From an uncultured Anaerotignum sp. (GTDB lineage: Bacteria; Bacillota; Clostridia; Lachnospirales; Anaerotignaceae): a DNA stretch of 54,790 bases. Both the position numbers and the translations under genes were made by a program. Below the pieces are notes generated by a model, which made no database searches, was not told where the DNA came from, and saw nothing but the letters and a program-made list of their open reading frames with translations. Where the stretch lies: contig CAJTQX010000016.1 of NCBI GenBank assembly GCA_910578425.1, positions 1 through 54,790 on the forward strand. The letters run 5' to 3'. Shown in pieces: positions 54,598 to 54,790 of this stretch (the stretch's first letter is position 1; each line of letters begins with the position of its first letter).

Positions 54598-54790
54598 AGG
54601 TGTAAAGGTGTAAAGGGAGATGCCCTGCCGGACAAAGGGATGTGCGGCGGGGTGTTTTTTTGGGGGGTTGCGTAATATATTACGTATTTTGCAAGACGCA
54701 AGTATCCCTTCGGGGAGGTACTTTTGGCGCAAGTGTGGTCGGCCTTGCCGACCGCAACAGCGGCAAAGCCGCTATTATAGTACCCAAAAC
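54598..54790. repeat. Tandem octamers and structured repeat at the window end
   Basis: Three tandem GGTGTAAA octamers start at 54591, spanning the ftsE stop. Then come the 14-bp palindrome CGTAATATATTACG, the near-hairpin AAGTATCCCTTCGGGGAGGT, GGTCGGCCTTGCCGACC and AGCGGCAAAGCCGCT. No reading frame for FtsX or any other gene is visible; the element may continue past the window. Confidence 0.6.

Noticed and set aside
54591..54614. Octamer tandem repeat as a phase-variation switch of ftsE
   Set aside because: The stop codon lies in the first unit, so changing copy number leaves the protein unchanged.

Overview
The window looks like about 55 kb of chromosome from a GC-moderate, Gram-positive, spore-forming and flagellated anaerobe of the Clostridia, perhaps Lachnospiraceae-like. 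The grounds are sporulation-linked genes (gerW/ytfJ with its DUF2953 partner, a CotS-like kinase), BlaI/BlaR, TauE and ComFB families typical of Firmicutes, strong AGGAGG ribosome sites, frequent TTG/GTG starts and tRNA genes without encoded CCA. No rRNA, CRISPR array, prophage or replication origin was seen. Species cannot be named from sequence alone.

Layout. 1-0.35 kb: right end of an IS3/IS150-type element. 0.4-6 kb: minus-strand housekeeping genes (Gx transporter/NusG-II pair, tRNA-Phe, dut, rsmG, mnmG). 6.4-10.9 kb: a minus-strand run with DUF1461 and DUF2953 membrane proteins, gerW, a lone CARF-nuclease of the Card1/DUF1887 type and a TetR regulator. 11.2-12.7 kb: a TauE/SafE exporter split into two half-genes, and a Gly-rich lipoprotein. 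13-17.2 kb (plus): malQ, a secreted protein behind a tandem WalR/PhoB-like box, a DUF4177 protein and a YycH-like membrane protein. 17.3-20 kb: BlaR1/BlaI-type pair with its operator. 20.3-22.2 kb: SMI1/KNR4 protein, recR and ebfC. 22.4-24.4 kb: cfa between two decayed IS ends. 24.4-29.6 kb: amidohydrolase, MFS and SSS transporters with a divergent XRE regulator. 29.8-32.3 kb: copper ATPase fused in frame to a CopZ-like domain that still has its own ribosome site. 32.6-38 kb: PNPOx-like protein, amidase, thiD with TPP riboswitch, zinc-ribbon membrane pair, phosphoglucomutase. 38.6-42.2 kb: PEGA protein, CotS-like kinase, small XRE/membrane pair. 42.6-47 kb: ComFB, tRNA-Lys, cca, stalk-domain protein, DUF3795 protein, acetyltransferase. 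47.2-52.8 kb: a ComFB protein with a long repetitive linker plus a ParA ATPase, divergent from fliD-fliS-fliT/flgN-like. 53-54.6 kb: C39-like peptidase and FtsE-like ATPase.

Intergenic space is unusually rich in dispersed repeats. At least three families of short terminal-inverted-repeat elements (called A, B and C here), a compact palindromic element (F), a non-TIR repeat (D) and multi-hairpin repeats (E, G) occur two to five times each. Several abut or form the stop codon of the neighbouring gene, one is nested in another, and C copies sit 33-34 bp upstream of both thiD and pgm. The most interesting leads are the ParA/ComFB-linker pair next to flagellar genes, the CopA-CopZ fusion with internal start, the orphan CARF nuclease, and the small mobile elements that appear to punctuate genes.
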